Shown: positions 53,857 through 63,951 of the stretch, piece by piece
Position numbering within the stretch: the stretch's first letter is position 1
How the letters are laid out: every line of letters starts with the position of its first letter
Assembly (NCBI RefSeq): GCF_003574445.1
Contig: NZ_KZ984548.1
Span: forward strand, 62,001 to 126,000
DNA: 64,000 bases
Direction of reading: 5' to 3'
DNA from: Streptomyces sp. YIM 130001
GTDB lineage: Bacteria; Actinomycetota; Actinomycetes; Streptomycetales; Streptomycetaceae
The notes under the pieces: generated by a model
The model's input: only the letters and a program-made list of their open reading frames with translations
Told to the model about the DNA's origin: nothing
The model's database searches: none
Made by a program: the position numbers and the translations under genes

Positions 53857-54007
53857 CGGCGCCGGGGCCGGCGGGTGGGCTCCCGGCGGGAAGAGGTCCG
53901 GGCTGCCTGTGGATAACTTCGAGTGGCGTCCGCCGGGGAGCCTATCGTGGGGGTCGTGGTCGAAGAGCGACGCACGGGGGACAGAACGAAGGACGGGGGC
54001 CGGGCCA

Positions 54008-56017
54008 ATGGACGGGACCGTAGTGACAGACAGGACGGCGGAGACCGTAGGGGCTGACGGGACCGCAGGCAGGGACGCACTGAACGCGGCCGCTGCGGCA
54101 AGCGCGGCCGAGGGCTCGCGGAGCGAAGCTCTGCGCACCCTGAGCAGAGTGTTCGGATACGACACGTTCCGCGGCGAGCAGCAGGCCGTGATCGACCACG
54201 TGGTCGACGGCGGAGACGCCGTGGTCCTGATGCCCACAGGCGGCGGCAAGTCCCTCTGCTACCAGATCCCCGCCCTGGTCAGGCCCGGCACAGGCGTGGT
54301 CGTCTCCCCGCTCATCGCACTGATGCAGGACCAGGTGGACGCGCTCAGAGCGCTCGGCGTCCGCGCCGGCTTCATCAACTCCACCCAGGACTTCGAGGAA
54401 CGCCGCCTGGTGGAGGCCGAGTTCGTGGCCGGCGAGCTCGACATCCTCTACCTCGCGCCGGAGCGCCTGCGCATGCAGGGCACGCTCGACCTGCTCTCCC
54501 GGGGCACGGTCTCGGTCTTCGCGATCGACGAGGCGCACTGCGTCGCCCAGTGGGGCCACGACTTCCGCCCGGACTACCTGGCGCTCGCGGTCCTCGGCGA
54601 GCGCTGGCCGGACGTCCCGCGTATCGCCCTGACCGCGACCGCGACCCCGGCCACCCACCGCGAGATCACCGAGCGGCTGGGCTTGCCGGAGGCCCGCCAC
54701 TTCGAGGCCAGCTTCGACCGGCCGAACATCCAGTACCGCATCGTCGGCAAGGACGACCCCAAGAAGCAGTTGCTCCGCTTCCTCCGCGAGGAGCACGAGG
54801 GCGACGCCGGCATCGTCTACTGCCTCTCGCGCAACTCGGTGGAGAAGACAGCGGAGTTCCTGGAGCGCAACGGCGTGCCGGCCGTCCCGTACCACGCCGG
54901 CCTGGACGGCGGGACCCGTGCCCGCCACCAGTCCCGCTTCCTGCGCGAGGAGGGCCTCGTGGTGGTCGCCACGATCGCCTTCGGCATGGGGATCGACAAG
55001 CCGGACGTCCGCTTCGTGGCCCACCTCGACCTGCCCAAGTCGGTGGAGGGGTACTACCAGGAGACGGGCCGCGCGGGCCGCGACGGCCTGCCGTCCACGG
55101 CCTGGATGGCCTACGGGCTGCAGGACGTCGTCCAGCAGCGGAAGTTGATCCAGAGCGGCGAGGGGGACGAGGCGTTCCGCCGTCGCGCCGCCTCCCACCT
55201 GGACGCGATGCTCGCGCTGTGCGAGACCGTCCAGTGCCGCCGCGCCCAACTCCTCGCGTACTTCGGCCAGGAGGCCTCGGGTCAGAAGTGCGGTAACTGC
55301 GACACGTGCCTGACCGCGCCCGAGACCTGGGACGGCACGGTCGCCGCGCAGAAGGTCCTCTCCACGGTGGTGCGGCTGCAGCGCGAGCGCGGGCAGAAGT
55401 TCGGCACCGGACAGATCGTGGACATCCTGCTCGGGCGGAAGACGGCGAAGGTCATCCAGTTCGACCACGACCAGCTGTCCGTCTTCGGTATCGGGGACGA
55501 CCTGTCCGAGGCCGAATGGCGCGGTGTGGTCCGCCAGTTGCTGGCCCAGGGGCTGGCGTCGGTGGAGGGGGAGTACGGCACCCTGGTCCTGACCGACGCG
55601 AGCGCGACCGTGCTCGGCCGGGAGCGCGAGGTCCTGATGCGCAAGGAGCCGAAGCGCCCCGCCGGGCGCCCCAAGTCGGAGCGCACGGCGAAGGGGGAAC
55701 GCAAGCAGGCGGTGGACCTCCCCGAGGAAGCGCTCCCCGTCTTCGAGGCTCTGCGCGCCTGGCGCGCCGACCAGTCCCGCGAACAGGGCGTCCCGGCCTA
55801 CGTCATCTTCCACGACGCCACGCTCCGCGAAATCGCCCTCTCTCTCCCCGCCGACCTGACCCAACTTGCCCAGCTCCCGGGCCTCGGCGAGAAGAAACTG
55901 GCGAACTACGGAGAAGCGGTCCTGAAGGTCCTCGCCGACCACGGACGCCTCGAGGCCGGTACGGCTCTCGAGGACGACTCGAGCTCGTCCGGGGCAGAGA
56001 GCCCGTCCGGCGATTGA
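54008..56017 (+). CDS. recQ: RecQ-type ATP-dependent DNA helicase
   Basis: A 669-residue 3'-5' helicase. The helicase core has Walker [13 protein letters not shown], motif [21 protein letters not shown], motif III TATATP and motif [15 protein letters not shown] RecQ zinc region follows (CGNCDTC with an earlier cysteine, [20 protein letters not shown]), then a winged-helix region and an HRDC domain ([19 protein letters not shown]). The first 50 residues are a disordered extension. The frame opens at 53741, but ATG 54008 is the first start downstream of the promoter region. The stop TGA lies inside a short dispersed repeat. Confidence 0.92.
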   Translation: MDGTVVTDRTAETVGADGTAGRDALNAAAAASAAEGSRSEALRTLSRVFGYDTFRGEQQAVIDHVVDGGDAVVLMPTGGGKSLCYQIPALVRPGTGVVVSPLIALMQDQVDALRALGVRAGFINSTQDFEERRLVEAEFVAGELDILYLAPERLRMQGTLDLLSRGTVSVFAIDEAHCVAQWGHDFRPDYLALAVLGERWPDVPRIALTATATPATHREITERLGLPEARHFEASFDRPNIQYRIVGKDDPKKQLLRFLREEHEGDAGIVYCLSRNSVEKTAEFLERNGVPAVPYHAGLDGGTRARHQSRFLREEGLVVVATIAFGMGIDKPDVRFVAHLDLPKSVEGYYQETGRAGRDGLPSTAWMAYGLQDVVQQRKLIQSGEGDEAFRRRAASHLDAMLALCETVQCRRAQLLAYFGQEASGQKCGNCDTCLTAPETWDGTVAAQKVLSTVVRLQRERGQKFGTGQIVDILLGRKTAKVIQFDHDQLSVFGIGDDLSEAEWRGVVRQLLAQGLASVEGEYGTLVLTDASATVLGREREVLMRKEPKRPAGRPKSERTAKGERKQAVDLPEEALPVFEALRAWRADQSREQGVPAYVIFHDATLREIALSLPADLTQLAQLPGLGEKKLANYGEAVLKVLADHGRLEAGTALEDDSSSSGAESPSGD

Positions 56018-56030
56018 GGCCGGGGCCGGG

Positions 56031-56060
56031 GCCGTAAGGGCGACAAGAAGCCCTCACGGC
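56031..56060. terminator. Terminator between convergent recQ and fumarylacetoacetase genes
   Basis: GCCGTAAGGGC (56031-56041) pairs with GCCCTCACGGC (56050-56060) over 11 positions with one mismatch and an 8-nt loop. Confidence 0.7.
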
Positions 56061-56121
56061 GCCCGAGGGCGCGGCGCCCGGACGGCACCAACACCGGAAC
56101 GCGGGGCGCGGGACGCAGGGC

Positions 56122-57345
56122 TCAGACCGCGCCCCGCACCCGTCCTGACACCTCCCCGAGCCCCACCCGTGTCCCATCGGGCCCGGGCGCCCACGCCGTC
56201 ATCGTGACCTCGTCCCCGTCCACCAGGAAGCGCCGCTCCTCACCGGCGAGTGTCAGCGGCTCCGCCCCGTTCCACGTGAGCTCGATCAGCGAACCCCGCT
56301 GACCCCGCTCGGTGCCGCTGATCGTCCCCGACCCGTAGAGGTCACCGGTCCGCAGCGACGCTCCGGCCACCGTCATGTGCGCGAGCATCTGCGCACCCGT
56401 CCAGTACATCCCGGCGAAGGGAGGCTCGGAGATCACCTCTCCGTTCAACGTCACGGTGATCCGGATGTCGTAGCCGCCCGGCTCCTCCGCCTTGGTGTCG
56501 TCGAGGTACGGCAGCGGCTGTACGTCACGCTTCGGCGGCCTGACCCGCGCGGTCTCCAGGGCCTCCAGGGGGGTGACCCAGGCGGACACGGAAGTGGCGA
56601 AGGACTTCGCGGTGTGCGGCCCGAGCGGGACCTGCTCCCAGGGCTGGATGTCGCGCGCCGACCAGTCGTTGAGCAGGCAGAGCCCGAAGACGTGGTCGCG
56701 GAAGCCGGAGAGCGGGACCGGCGTGCCGAGCGTGGACGGCGCACCGACCACGAAGCCGATCTCGGTCTCGATGTCCAGCTTCGTCGACCGGCCGAACGTC
56801 GGCTCCGTCGCGTACGGCGCCTTGCGCTGGCCCGAAGGGCGCACCACGTCGGTGCCCGACACCACGACGGTGCCGGCGCGGCCGTGGTAACCGACCGGCA
56901 GATGCTTCCAGTTGGGGAGGAGGGGTTCCGCATCGGGCCGGAAGAGGCGTCCCAGATTGGTCGCGTGGTTCTCGGACGCGTAGAAGTCGACGTAGTCCGC
57001 GACGTCGAAGGGGAGGTGCAGCCGTACCGCGGACAGCGGCTCGAAGAGCGGCTCGACCACCTCACGGTGGGCGGGCACGGTCACCCAGGCGGTCAGCGCC
57101 CGGCGCACGTCGCGCCAGGTCTGGCGTCCGGCCGCGAGCAGCGGACCGAGCGACGGTTGCGCGAGCAGCGAGGCGTACGGCGAACCGAGCGCGTGTGCGG
57201 CGGCGCCGGCGTCCAGGACGTGCGAGCCGAGTCGTACGCCCACCCTCCGGTCGCGGCCGTCGGACAGGGAGAACACGCCGTACGGAAGGTTGTGCGGTCC
57301 GAAGGGGTCGCCCTCGGGAAGGTCGAGCGGGGTGTGCTCGGGCAT
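56122..57345 (-). CDS. fahA: Fumarylacetoacetase (tyrosine/homogentisate degradation)
   Basis: A 407-residue hydrolase that splits fumarylacetoacetate into fumarate and acetoacetate. Family marks are DYVDFYASENHATNLGRLFR (metal and catalytic region), HLPVGYHGRAGTVVVSGTD, the metal-binding ETEIGFVVGAPS, LLNDWSARDIQPWEQVPLGP and SGTISGTERGQRGSL. ATG 57345 (MPEHTPLDLPEG) is chosen. An upstream GTG at 57360 has a ribosome site only 2 nt away. No other tyrosine-degradation gene is nearby. Confidence 0.93.
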   Translation of the reverse strand: MPEHTPLDLPEGDPFGPHNLPYGVFSLSDGRDRRVGVRLGSHVLDAGAAAHALGSPYASLLAQPSLGPLLAAGRQTWRDVRRALTAWVTVPAHREVVEPLFEPLSAVRLHLPFDVADYVDFYASENHATNLGRLFRPDAEPLLPNWKHLPVGYHGRAGTVVVSGTDVVRPSGQRKAPYATEPTFGRSTKLDIETEIGFVVGAPSTLGTPVPLSGFRDHVFGLCLLNDWSARDIQPWEQVPLGPHTAKSFATSVSAWVTPLEALETARVRPPKRDVQPLPYLDDTKAEEPGGYDIRITVTLNGEVISEPPFAGMYWTGAQMLAHMTVAGASLRTGDLYGSGTISGTERGQRGSLIELTWNGAEPLTLAGEERRFLVDGDEVTMTAWAPGPDGTRVGLGEVSGRVRGAV

Positions 57346-57481
57346 GGGACGCTGCCTCACTTTCCTTCGTCAGGTTGAGCACACGTTACAAGCGCGCCAC
57401 TGCGCCGCCTTCGCCCGTTGCCCGACCACCCTCCGCTCGAGCGTCAGTTGCCCACCTGCCCGTTCGTCCACGGCCCGTTGC

Positions 57482-58183
57482 TCACTCCGCCGTCGCGCGG
57501 TCCAGCCACTCCGTCATCAGTGAGCGCTCGGCCTCGCTCAGCCGCGGCAGCCGGTGGATCAGTGCGCGGAACGAGACGGCCGCCGCAGTGGTGTCGTCCG
57601 CCGGCAGGGCGGGGGCGTCGCCCAGGATCGTGGCGGCCACGGCGGCGTACAGGGCGTCGGCGACGGCGGTGGTGCGCTGGGACTCCGGCTTGCCGAGGAG
57701 TGTGTGGACGGCTCCCGTGCCGGCGGCGTGGATCAGGTCCACGGCCTCCTGCTCGGGGACGCGGAGACGGCCGGCCGCCGCGACGCGGTGGACGCGGCCC
57801 CGCAGGACATCGAGGCCGGCCTCGGTGGTCGGTGACTGCCTGCCGGGGGTGGAGAGCAGCGCGAAGACGGAGGGATTGGCCAGGCCGAACCCGATCTGCG
57901 CGTCCCAGCCGGCGCGCAGGTCGGCGACCGGGTCGTCGGTGGCGGCCACGAGCTTCTTGCCCTCGACGTACTCGGCGAAGGCGTGCTCGGCCACCGCGTC
58001 GAGGAGCGCTTCCTTGTCGTCGAAGAGCCGGTAGAGCGCGGGCGGCTGCAGCCCGGCCTCCTGAGCGACGGCTCGGGTGGTGACGGCGGCCGGCCCCTTG
58101 CTGCGCAGGATCCGGTCCGCGGCCTCGATGATGCGCGCCCGGGTGCTCTCGCGGCGTGCGGTGGTCGATTCCTCCGTTGTCAT
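57482..58183 (-). CDS. TetR-family regulator divergent from an NmrA-type reductase
   Basis: A 233-residue regulator. The N-terminal helix-turn-helix is RIIEAADRILRSKGPAAVTT, then VAQEAGLQPPALYRLFDDKEALLDAV. The C-terminal ligand domain is all-helical. ATG 58183 (MTTEESTTARR) is the second in-frame start and leaves the operator-like repeats free. It probably represses the divergent oxidoreductase gene, a standard TetR/NmrA arrangement. Confidence 0.9.
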   Translation of the reverse strand: MTTEESTTARRESTRARIIEAADRILRSKGPAAVTTRAVAQEAGLQPPALYRLFDDKEALLDAVAEHAFAEYVEGKKLVAATDDPVADLRAGWDAQIGFGLANPSVFALLSTPGRQSPTTEAGLDVLRGRVHRVAAAGRLRVPEQEAVDLIHAAGTGAVHTLLGKPESQRTTAVADALYAAVAATILGDAPALPADDTTAAAVSFRALIHRLPRLSEAERSLMTEWLDRATAE

Positions 58184-58204
58184 GGTTCCGACGATATCAA
58201 GCAC

Positions 58205-58254
58205 CCAGTTCCATTGGTGTTACCGTTGATACTCAAAAACTGGAATCAATGGAA
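58205..58254. promoter_or_regulatory. Nested inverted repeats in the TetR/reductase divergent promoter
   Basis: TTCCATTG (58209-58216) mirrors CAATGGAA (58247-58254), and CCAGTT (58205-58210) mirrors AACTGG (58238-58243), in the AT-rich 82-nt gap. Likely TetR operator half-sites. Confidence 0.5.
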
Positions 58255-58265
58255 GTGAGCTCGTC

Positions 58266-59120
58266 ATGGTCATCGTCACCGGCGCCACCGGGCGCCTCGG
58301 ATCCCTGGTCGTCGACCGCCTCCTCGAGCGGATCCCCGCCGAGGAGATCGGTGTCACCGTCCGGGACGCCACCAAGGCCGCAGCGCTCGCCGAGCGCGGA
58401 GTGCGGGTCCGCGAGGGCGACTTCACGCGCCCCGAGACCCTGGAGCACGCCTTCGAGGGGGCGGAGAAGGTACTCGTCGTCTCGGCTTCCCTCGTCGGCG
58501 AGACCGCGATCCGGGCCAACGGCGCGGCCGTGGACGCGGCCCGCGCGGCCGGAGCGCAGCGCATCCTGTACACGAGCCACCAGGCGGCCGCCGAGGACTC
58601 GCTGTTCCTGCCGCAGCCCGTGCATGCCGCGTGCGAGCAGCACCTCTCCCGCCAGGGCGTCCCGTTCACCGCACTGCGCAACGGCTTCTACGCCTCCACA
58701 CTCGGCCACTACGTCGGGACCGCGGCGAAGACCGGGGTCCTCGCTCTGCCGGAGGACGGCCCGGTCTCCTGGACCGCCCATGAGGACCTGGCCGAGGCGG
58801 CGGCGATCGCGCTCACGAAGGACGGGGTCCTCGACGGCGTCACGCCGCCGCTGACCGCCACCCGTACCTACGACTTCGCGCGGATCGCCGAGCTGATCGG
58901 TGAGATGACCGGCACGTCCGTCGAGCGCCTGGTCGTCAGCGACGAGGACTGGGTGCAGGGCGCGGTCGACGGCGGGATGCCACGGCCCGCCGCGGAGTTC
59001 GCGCTGACGATGTTCACCGCTGCCCGTCGCGGCGAGTTCGCGGTGACCGACCCGACGCTGGAGTCCGTACTGGGCCGCCCCGCCACACCGGTCCGCGAAG
59101 TCCTGGCCCGGTACATCTGA
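58266..59120 (+). CDS. NAD(P)-binding NmrA/SDR-family oxidoreductase
   Basis: A 284-residue atypical short-chain dehydrogenase of the NmrA/QOR2-like type. The cofactor motif is VIVTGATGRLGSLV at the N-terminus, followed by GVRVREGDFTRPETLEHAFEGAEKVLVVS and the YTSHQAAAEDS region. The C-terminal half is the substrate cap. Such enzymes are often quinone or azo reductases, but the substrate is not readable. It is divergent from its likely TetR repressor. Confidence 0.88.
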   Translation: MVIVTGATGRLGSLVVDRLLERIPAEEIGVTVRDATKAAALAERGVRVREGDFTRPETLEHAFEGAEKVLVVSASLVGETAIRANGAAVDAARAAGAQRILYTSHQAAAEDSLFLPQPVHAACEQHLSRQGVPFTALRNGFYASTLGHYVGTAAKTGVLALPEDGPVSWTAHEDLAEAAAIALTKDGVLDGVTPPLTATRTYDFARIAELIGEMTGTSVERLVVSDEDWVQGAVDGGMPRPAAEFALTMFTAARRGEFAVTDPTLESVLGRPATPVREVLARYI

Positions 59121-59233
59121 ACGATCGGCCGGCAGCCGACTGCGCCTGCCGACGGCATGCGACGGGCGATGCCGTCGGCGGCGCCAACCCCCGCCTCCGC
59201 TCGGCCCCTTGGGCTGTCCCTATCCTGTGGGCC

Positions 59234-60040
59234 ATGTCCACCCCACCCGCCTACGCGCTGGTCGCCACCGATCTTGACGGCACACTCCTGCAGCGCAGCG
59301 ACACCGTCTCCCTGCGTTCCCGAGCCGCCCTCGCCAGGGCGGCGGCCGGTGGCGCACGGCACGTCGTGGTCACCGGCCGGCCCGTCCCGCACGTACGGCA
59401 TCTGCTGCTCGAACTCGACTACCGCGGCCTCGCCGTCTGCGGTCAAGGAGCGCAGGTCTACGACGTGGACGCGCATGCGATGGTCAGCTCGCTGACCCTG
59501 GACCGGGAGCTGGCCGACGTCGCCCTCGGCAAGATCGAGGCCGAGGTGGGTGAGGTCTTCGCGGCGGTCAACCAGGACGGTACGGACGGCCTGATGCTCT
59601 TCGAGCCGGGCTACCAGTCCCCGCATCCGGCGCTGCCCGCGGTCCGGGTGAGCGGCCGGGCGGAGCTGTGGGCCGAGCCCATCAACAAGGTCCTGCTGCG
59701 CCATCCGCGCCTGTCCGACGACGCGTTGGCCGCCGCGGCCCGCGGCGCGGCCGACGGCCTGGTCACCGTCACCATGGCCGGCCCCGGCACCGTGGAACTG
59801 CAGCCGCTCGGCGTGACCAAGGCGGCCGGCCTCGCCCTCGCCGCGGACTGCCTCGACGTACGCCCGGCCGACACCATCGCCTTCGGCGACATGCCCAACG
59901 ACATCCCGATGTTCCACTGGGCCGGCCACGGCGTCGCGATGGCCAACGCCCACCCGGAACTGAAGGCCGTCGCCGACGAGATCACCGCATCCAACGAGGA
60001 CGACGGAGTCGCCACCGTCCTGGAGGCCCTCTTCGCCTGA
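59234..60040 (+). CDS. HAD-superfamily hydrolase (Cof-type phosphatase)
   Basis: A 268-residue HAD hydrolase of subclass IIB. Motif I is DLDGTLL (D13 nucleophile, D15), motif II VVVTGRP, the conserved Lys is in INKVLLRHP or later VTKAAGL, and motif IV is IAFGDMPNDIPMF. It would dephosphorylate a small molecule such as a sugar phosphate or flavin precursor. The substrate is unknown. Confidence 0.88.
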   Translation: MSTPPAYALVATDLDGTLLQRSDTVSLRSRAALARAAAGGARHVVVTGRPVPHVRHLLLELDYRGLAVCGQGAQVYDVDAHAMVSSLTLDRELADVALGKIEAEVGEVFAAVNQDGTDGLMLFEPGYQSPHPALPAVRVSGRAELWAEPINKVLLRHPRLSDDALAAAARGAADGLVTVTMAGPGTVELQPLGVTKAAGLALAADCLDVRPADTIAFGDMPNDIPMFHWAGHGVAMANAHPELKAVADEITASNEDDGVATVLEALFA

Positions 60041-60104
60041 GCCGGGCACCGGGGCTGTACGGGGGCTGTACCCCGCAAGCACCCGGCCCCGGACCTCAGC
60101 CGCC

Positions 60105-62144
60105 TCAGCCCGCCGTACGCGGAATCCGCTTCTCCCAGGTGCGATGGAAGACGACCTCGTCGCCGTCCCGGCACACCACCTCGTTCGCGGTGACGAAGTG
60201 CGTGGCGCCGCAGGTGATCTCGGAGCGGGTCTCGACCCGCGCGTCCCACCCCAGTTCGGGCCGGTGCAGCCGGATCGTCCAGTCCGAGCGGGTGCGCGCG
60301 CTCAGCGGGTCCGACTCCTGGATCTCGTACGTCTCCAGGGCGTCCTCGCTGAACTCGAGGCCGTCCGGATAGATCCGGGTGCCGCCGTAGCGCGGGTCGA
60401 CCTCGAGCCGCCAGGTGCCGGCCGCCACGTCGCGTACGACCAGGCGCTCCGGACGCGGTGCGTCGAGCGTCTCGGGGGAGACGACACCGAGCGGCTCGGA
60501 CTGCTCCGGAGGCTCGAAGGCGATGGCGAAGTCGTCCTCGTGCTCGGCGTCCCGCACCGGCAGCTCGAAGGTGCTCTCGGTGACGTCCACGCTCCAGCCC
60601 TCCGCGTCGGGCGCCGGCCAGATCCACGGCCAGTACGCGGACGAGAGAGCGAGCCGGATCCGGCTGCCGGAGGCGAAGCGGTGGCCGATGCCGTTCAGCT
60701 CGAACTCGACGTCCTCCGTGGTGCCCGGCTCCCAGGTGACGACCCGGTCGCGGCCCAGGCGGGCGTTCAGATTGAGCACCCCGCGGGTGATCAGCGTGGA
60801 GGCGCCGTCCGCGTCGACCTCGCAGAGCCGGGCGATCACCTGCCCGCGCGGGACATCGCTGCGCAGCCGCAGACGCACCTTCGGCCGCCCCAGGATCTCC
60901 ACGGTCCGGCCGAGCGGCGCCGAGTCGAAGCAGACCGAGCGGCCGTCTTCCTCGCGCTGGTCGGGCGGCAGGTCCGAGTCGTTGCCGAACGGGAAGAAGC
61001 GGCCCGCGTCCACGCCGGTGTGCTGCGGGGACCGCACCGGCACCAGGCTCTCCTCGCCGTCCGCGCCGCCCGGGGTGTCGGTGCCCAGTTCGGAGTCGAG
61101 GCCGAGCGGCGTCGAGGTGATCCCGGGCGAGGGAAGCGTCGGCTCACCGACCCAGCGGCCCGCGAGCTCGGGATAGACGGTGGCGGGCCGGTGCGGCTCG
61201 CTGATCCAGGCGCGCAACTTCGGCTCGTGCATGACCCCGGTGTCCACGCCCTTGAGGTGCTGGTCCCACCACCGCAGCGTCTCCTGCAGGAAGCCGATCG
61301 CCGGGCCCGGCGGAAGTCCGCGGTCCGGGTACTGGTGCGACCAGGGCCCGATCAGGCCCCGTACCGGACCGGGCAGATGCTCGACCAGGCGAAGGACGGT
61401 GTCCCGGTACGGGTCGTGCCAGCCGCCGACCGCGAGCACGGCCGCCTTGATCGCGGAGTAGTCCTCGCAGACGCTGCCGTGCTGCCAGTAGGCATCCCGG
61501 GTCTGATGGCCGAGCCAGGTGTGGATGAAGGGCTCGACGGCCTCGAGCCGGTCCGTCCACATCGTCCGCCAGTCGTCGCCGACGCAGGTGGGGTCCGGCG
61601 GCCGGGACGCGAAGGCGAGCATCGTCGAGGCCCAGGCGTGCATGTCCACGGCGAGCACCGAACCGCCCATGTAGTGCACGTCGTTGTCGTAGCGGTCGTC
61701 TGCCGAGCAGACGGTCACGATCGCCTTGAGCGCCTCGGGAGCGAGCGCGGCGATCTGCAGCGAGTTGAAGCCGCCCCAGGAGATGCCGAACATGCCGACC
61801 TTGCCGTTGCTCCAGGGCTGCTCCGCAAGCCAGTTGACGACCGCGACACCGTCGTCGAGCTCGGTCGCGTCGTACTCGTCGCCCGGCATCCCCTCGGAGT
61901 TGCCGTGCCCGCGCACGTCGACGCGCACCGAGGCGTAGCCGTGCCCCGCGTACCAGGGATGGCGCTGGGCGTCCCGCGGTGCCGTCCAGTCGCTCAGCCG
62001 GTAGGGCAGGTACTCGAGCAGTACGGGCACCGGCTCGTCGGTCACCGGCCGCCAGACCCGCGCGTACAGCCGCGTCCCGTCGGGAAGCGGAATCCGGATG
62101 TCCTCGTGGGTCGTCTCGTACGGGAAATCGGTGCGGATGCGCAT
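60105..62144 (-). CDS. CocE/NonD-family hydrolase (X-Pro dipeptidyl-peptidase-like)
   Basis: A 679-residue alpha/beta hydrolase. The nucleophile is Ser122 in GISWGGFNS, after the DVRGHGNSEG strand. The acid/base pair probably lies around the GGWHDPYRDT and GPWSHQYPD segments. The C-terminal jelly-roll (GRTVEILGRPKVRLRLRSDV to RIRLALSSAYWPWIWPAP) is typical of X-Pro dipeptidyl-peptidases and cocaine esterase. No signal peptide is visible, so it is cytoplasmic. It is probably co-transcribed after the peptide transporter (26 nt gap, same strand). Confidence 0.9.
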   Translation of the reverse strand: MRIRTDFPYETTHEDIRIPLPDGTRLYARVWRPVTDEPVPVLLEYLPYRLSDWTAPRDAQRHPWYAGHGYASVRVDVRGHGNSEGMPGDEYDATELDDGVAVVNWLAEQPWSNGKVGMFGISWGGFNSLQIAALAPEALKAIVTVCSADDRYDNDVHYMGGSVLAVDMHAWASTMLAFASRPPDPTCVGDDWRTMWTDRLEAVEPFIHTWLGHQTRDAYWQHGSVCEDYSAIKAAVLAVGGWHDPYRDTVLRLVEHLPGPVRGLIGPWSHQYPDRGLPPGPAIGFLQETLRWWDQHLKGVDTGVMHEPKLRAWISEPHRPATVYPELAGRWVGEPTLPSPGITSTPLGLDSELGTDTPGGADGEESLVPVRSPQHTGVDAGRFFPFGNDSDLPPDQREEDGRSVCFDSAPLGRTVEILGRPKVRLRLRSDVPRGQVIARLCEVDADGASTLITRGVLNLNARLGRDRVVTWEPGTTEDVEFELNGIGHRFASGSRIRLALSSAYWPWIWPAPDAEGWSVDVTESTFELPVRDAEHEDDFAIAFEPPEQSEPLGVVSPETLDAPRPERLVVRDVAAGTWRLEVDPRYGGTRIYPDGLEFSEDALETYEIQESDPLSARTRSDWTIRLHRPELGWDARVETRSEITCGATHFVTANEVVCRDGDEVVFHRTWEKRIPRTAG

Positions 62145-62170
62145 GGGTACCTCTGGGGAGCGTGGGGGGC

Positions 62171-63679
62171 TCAGTGGACGGGGTGCATGGTGCGGCGCAG
62201 CCAGGGCGCCGCGGCGATCACGGCGACGCCGACCGCGACCGCGATGGCGCCGTTGACGCCGAAGTACATGGGGTGCGAGACGTCGTCGTAGAGCTTCACG
62301 ACCTGCGCCTGGATGCCGTTGGCGAGGGCGAGGGAGAGGAACCAGAGCGCCATGGTCTGACTGGCGAAGGCCTGCGGCGCGAGCTTGGTGGTGGCCGACA
62401 TGCCGGAGGTCTCGACGAGGATGTCACCGAGCCCGAGCAGCAGGTACGAGCCGACGATCCACCAGGCGGCCATCTTGAAGGTGTCGCTGTCGTGCCCCGA
62501 GGTCGGCAGCGCCATCAGCATGAACGAGAGCCCGCCCAGGATCACCCCGTACGCGATCTTGTTGGAGGCGTGCGGCTGGCGGCGGCCCATCTTGACCCAA
62601 AGGCCGGCCACCACCGGCGCGAGCAGCACCTCGAAGGCGCCGAGCGCCGAGGCGTACCAGCTGGCGGGGAAGTCGAAGCCGAGGATGTCGCTGCGGGCGT
62701 TGGACGCGGCGAGCAGCATCATCGTCGAGTACGCCTGGAACAGGATGAAGTTGAACGCCACCGAGGCCAGGAAGAGCACCACGTAGGGCCGCAGCCGCCC
62801 GCGTTCCTCGCCGCTGACCCGCGGGCTCTTGAACATCACGGCGAAGTACACGACGGGTGCGATTACCGAGATCAGGGTGAGCAGGTCGACGAACCGGCCC
62901 ATGGTCAGCCAGCCGACCGCGGCGAGCAGCCCGGCGAGCACGGCGAAGCCCGCGGCACCGGCGGCCATCCAGATCACCGCGCGGCGCATCGCGTCCCGCG
63001 GCAGTGCGTACTCGGCCGATGCCTTGCGCCCCGCCAAGTGGCGGCGCCCGGCCACGTACTGGACGAGTCCGAAGGTCATACCGATCGCGGCGGCGGAGAA
63101 GCCCCAGTGCCAGCCGCGGTGGTCGCCGAGCCAGCCGGTGATCAGCGGGCCGAGGAACGCACCGATGTTGATGCCCATGTAGTAGAGCGCGAAGCCGGCG
63201 TCGCGGCGCTCGTCCTCGGTGCGGTAGAGCTTGCCGACCATGCTGGCCACATTGGGCTTGAGCAGCCCGGTGCCGGCGCTGATCAGGCCGAGTCCGACCC
63301 AGGTCATCGCGTCGGTGGGCACGGCCATCGCGTAGTGCCCGCAGGCGATCAGGATGCCGCCCCACAGGACGGCGCGGTACGAACCGAGGATGCGGTCGGC
63401 CAGCCAGCCGCCGCCGACCGACACCAGGTAGACCAGCGTTCCGTACGCGGCCGAGACCGAGGCGGCGGTGCCCGGGTCCATGCCCATGCCGCCGTTCGCG
63501 ACCTTGTCCGCGAAGTAGAGGACGAGGATGGCCTGCATGCCCAGGAAGGAGAAGCGTTCCCACACTTCGAGACCCGACAGGGTCAGCAGACCGCGTGGCT
63601 GCCCGAAGAAGGCGTGGTCGTCGTGGTCGCCGTCGGGCTCCGGTTCGGTAGGCGGCGTGGCCTCGGAGGTGGTGCTCAA
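62171..63679 (-). CDS. Proton-dependent peptide transporter (POT/PTR2 family)
   Basis: A 502-residue major-facilitator protein with 12-14 helices. POT signatures are the GLEVWERFSFLGMQAILVLY start (the ExxER-type region), GGWLADRILGSYRAVL and YYMGINIGAFLGPLITGWLG (PTR2 motif). It imports di- and tripeptides with protons. No stronger upstream start was found, and the TTG at 63679 has GGAG 8 nt upstream, so the protein begins LSTTSEATPPTEPEPDG. The pairing with a downstream peptidase-like gene suggests peptide uptake and hydrolysis. Confidence 0.9.
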   Translation of the reverse strand: MSTTSEATPPTEPEPDGDHDDHAFFGQPRGLLTLSGLEVWERFSFLGMQAILVLYFADKVANGGMGMDPGTAASVSAAYGTLVYLVSVGGGWLADRILGSYRAVLWGGILIACGHYAMAVPTDAMTWVGLGLISAGTGLLKPNVASMVGKLYRTEDERRDAGFALYYMGINIGAFLGPLITGWLGDHRGWHWGFSAAAIGMTFGLVQYVAGRRHLAGRKASAEYALPRDAMRRAVIWMAAGAAGFAVLAGLLAAVGWLTMGRFVDLLTLISVIAPVVYFAVMFKSPRVSGEERGRLRPYVVLFLASVAFNFILFQAYSTMMLLAASNARSDILGFDFPASWYASALGAFEVLLAPVVAGLWVKMGRRQPHASNKIAYGVILGGLSFMLMALPTSGHDSDTFKMAAWWIVGSYLLLGLGDILVETSGMSATTKLAPQAFASQTMALWFLSLALANGIQAQVVKLYDDVSHPMYFGVNGAIAVAVGVAVIAAAPWLRRTMHPVH

Positions 63680-63900
63680 GGGGGCTGCTCCAGCCTGGTG
63701 GACGGTACGAACCCATTCCGGTTGATCCGAAGATACCGGTGGTGCCGGAAGGACGCCCGGGCTCGTCCTGCCTCCCCGAGTCGGACAGGTGCTCGCCATG
63801 ATCGAAACGCGACCGGATACGCTGAGTTGATTGATGGCAGCGACACATCGACAAACCGCGGCGTCGCGTGTGTGATCTACGTGTGATTCGGCCTCGGGTC

Positions 63901-63935
63901 GTCAGCAAGCTCGAGTTGTCAGCAGGCAGTCAGCA
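63901..63935 (+). repeat. Three GTCAGCA repeats ahead of the polyprenyl synthase start
   Basis: GTCAGCA occurs at 63901-63907, 63918-63924 and 63929-63935, immediately before the ribosome site. Spacing is 17 and 11 nt. Could be regulatory or chance repetition. Confidence 0.35.
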
Positions 63936-63951
63936 GACAGGAGAACCCCTC

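Noticed and set aside
63828..63900. Possible small plus-strand gene upstream of the polyprenyl synthase
   Set aside because: No start with a ribosome site, short frames only. Probably promoter and leader DNA.
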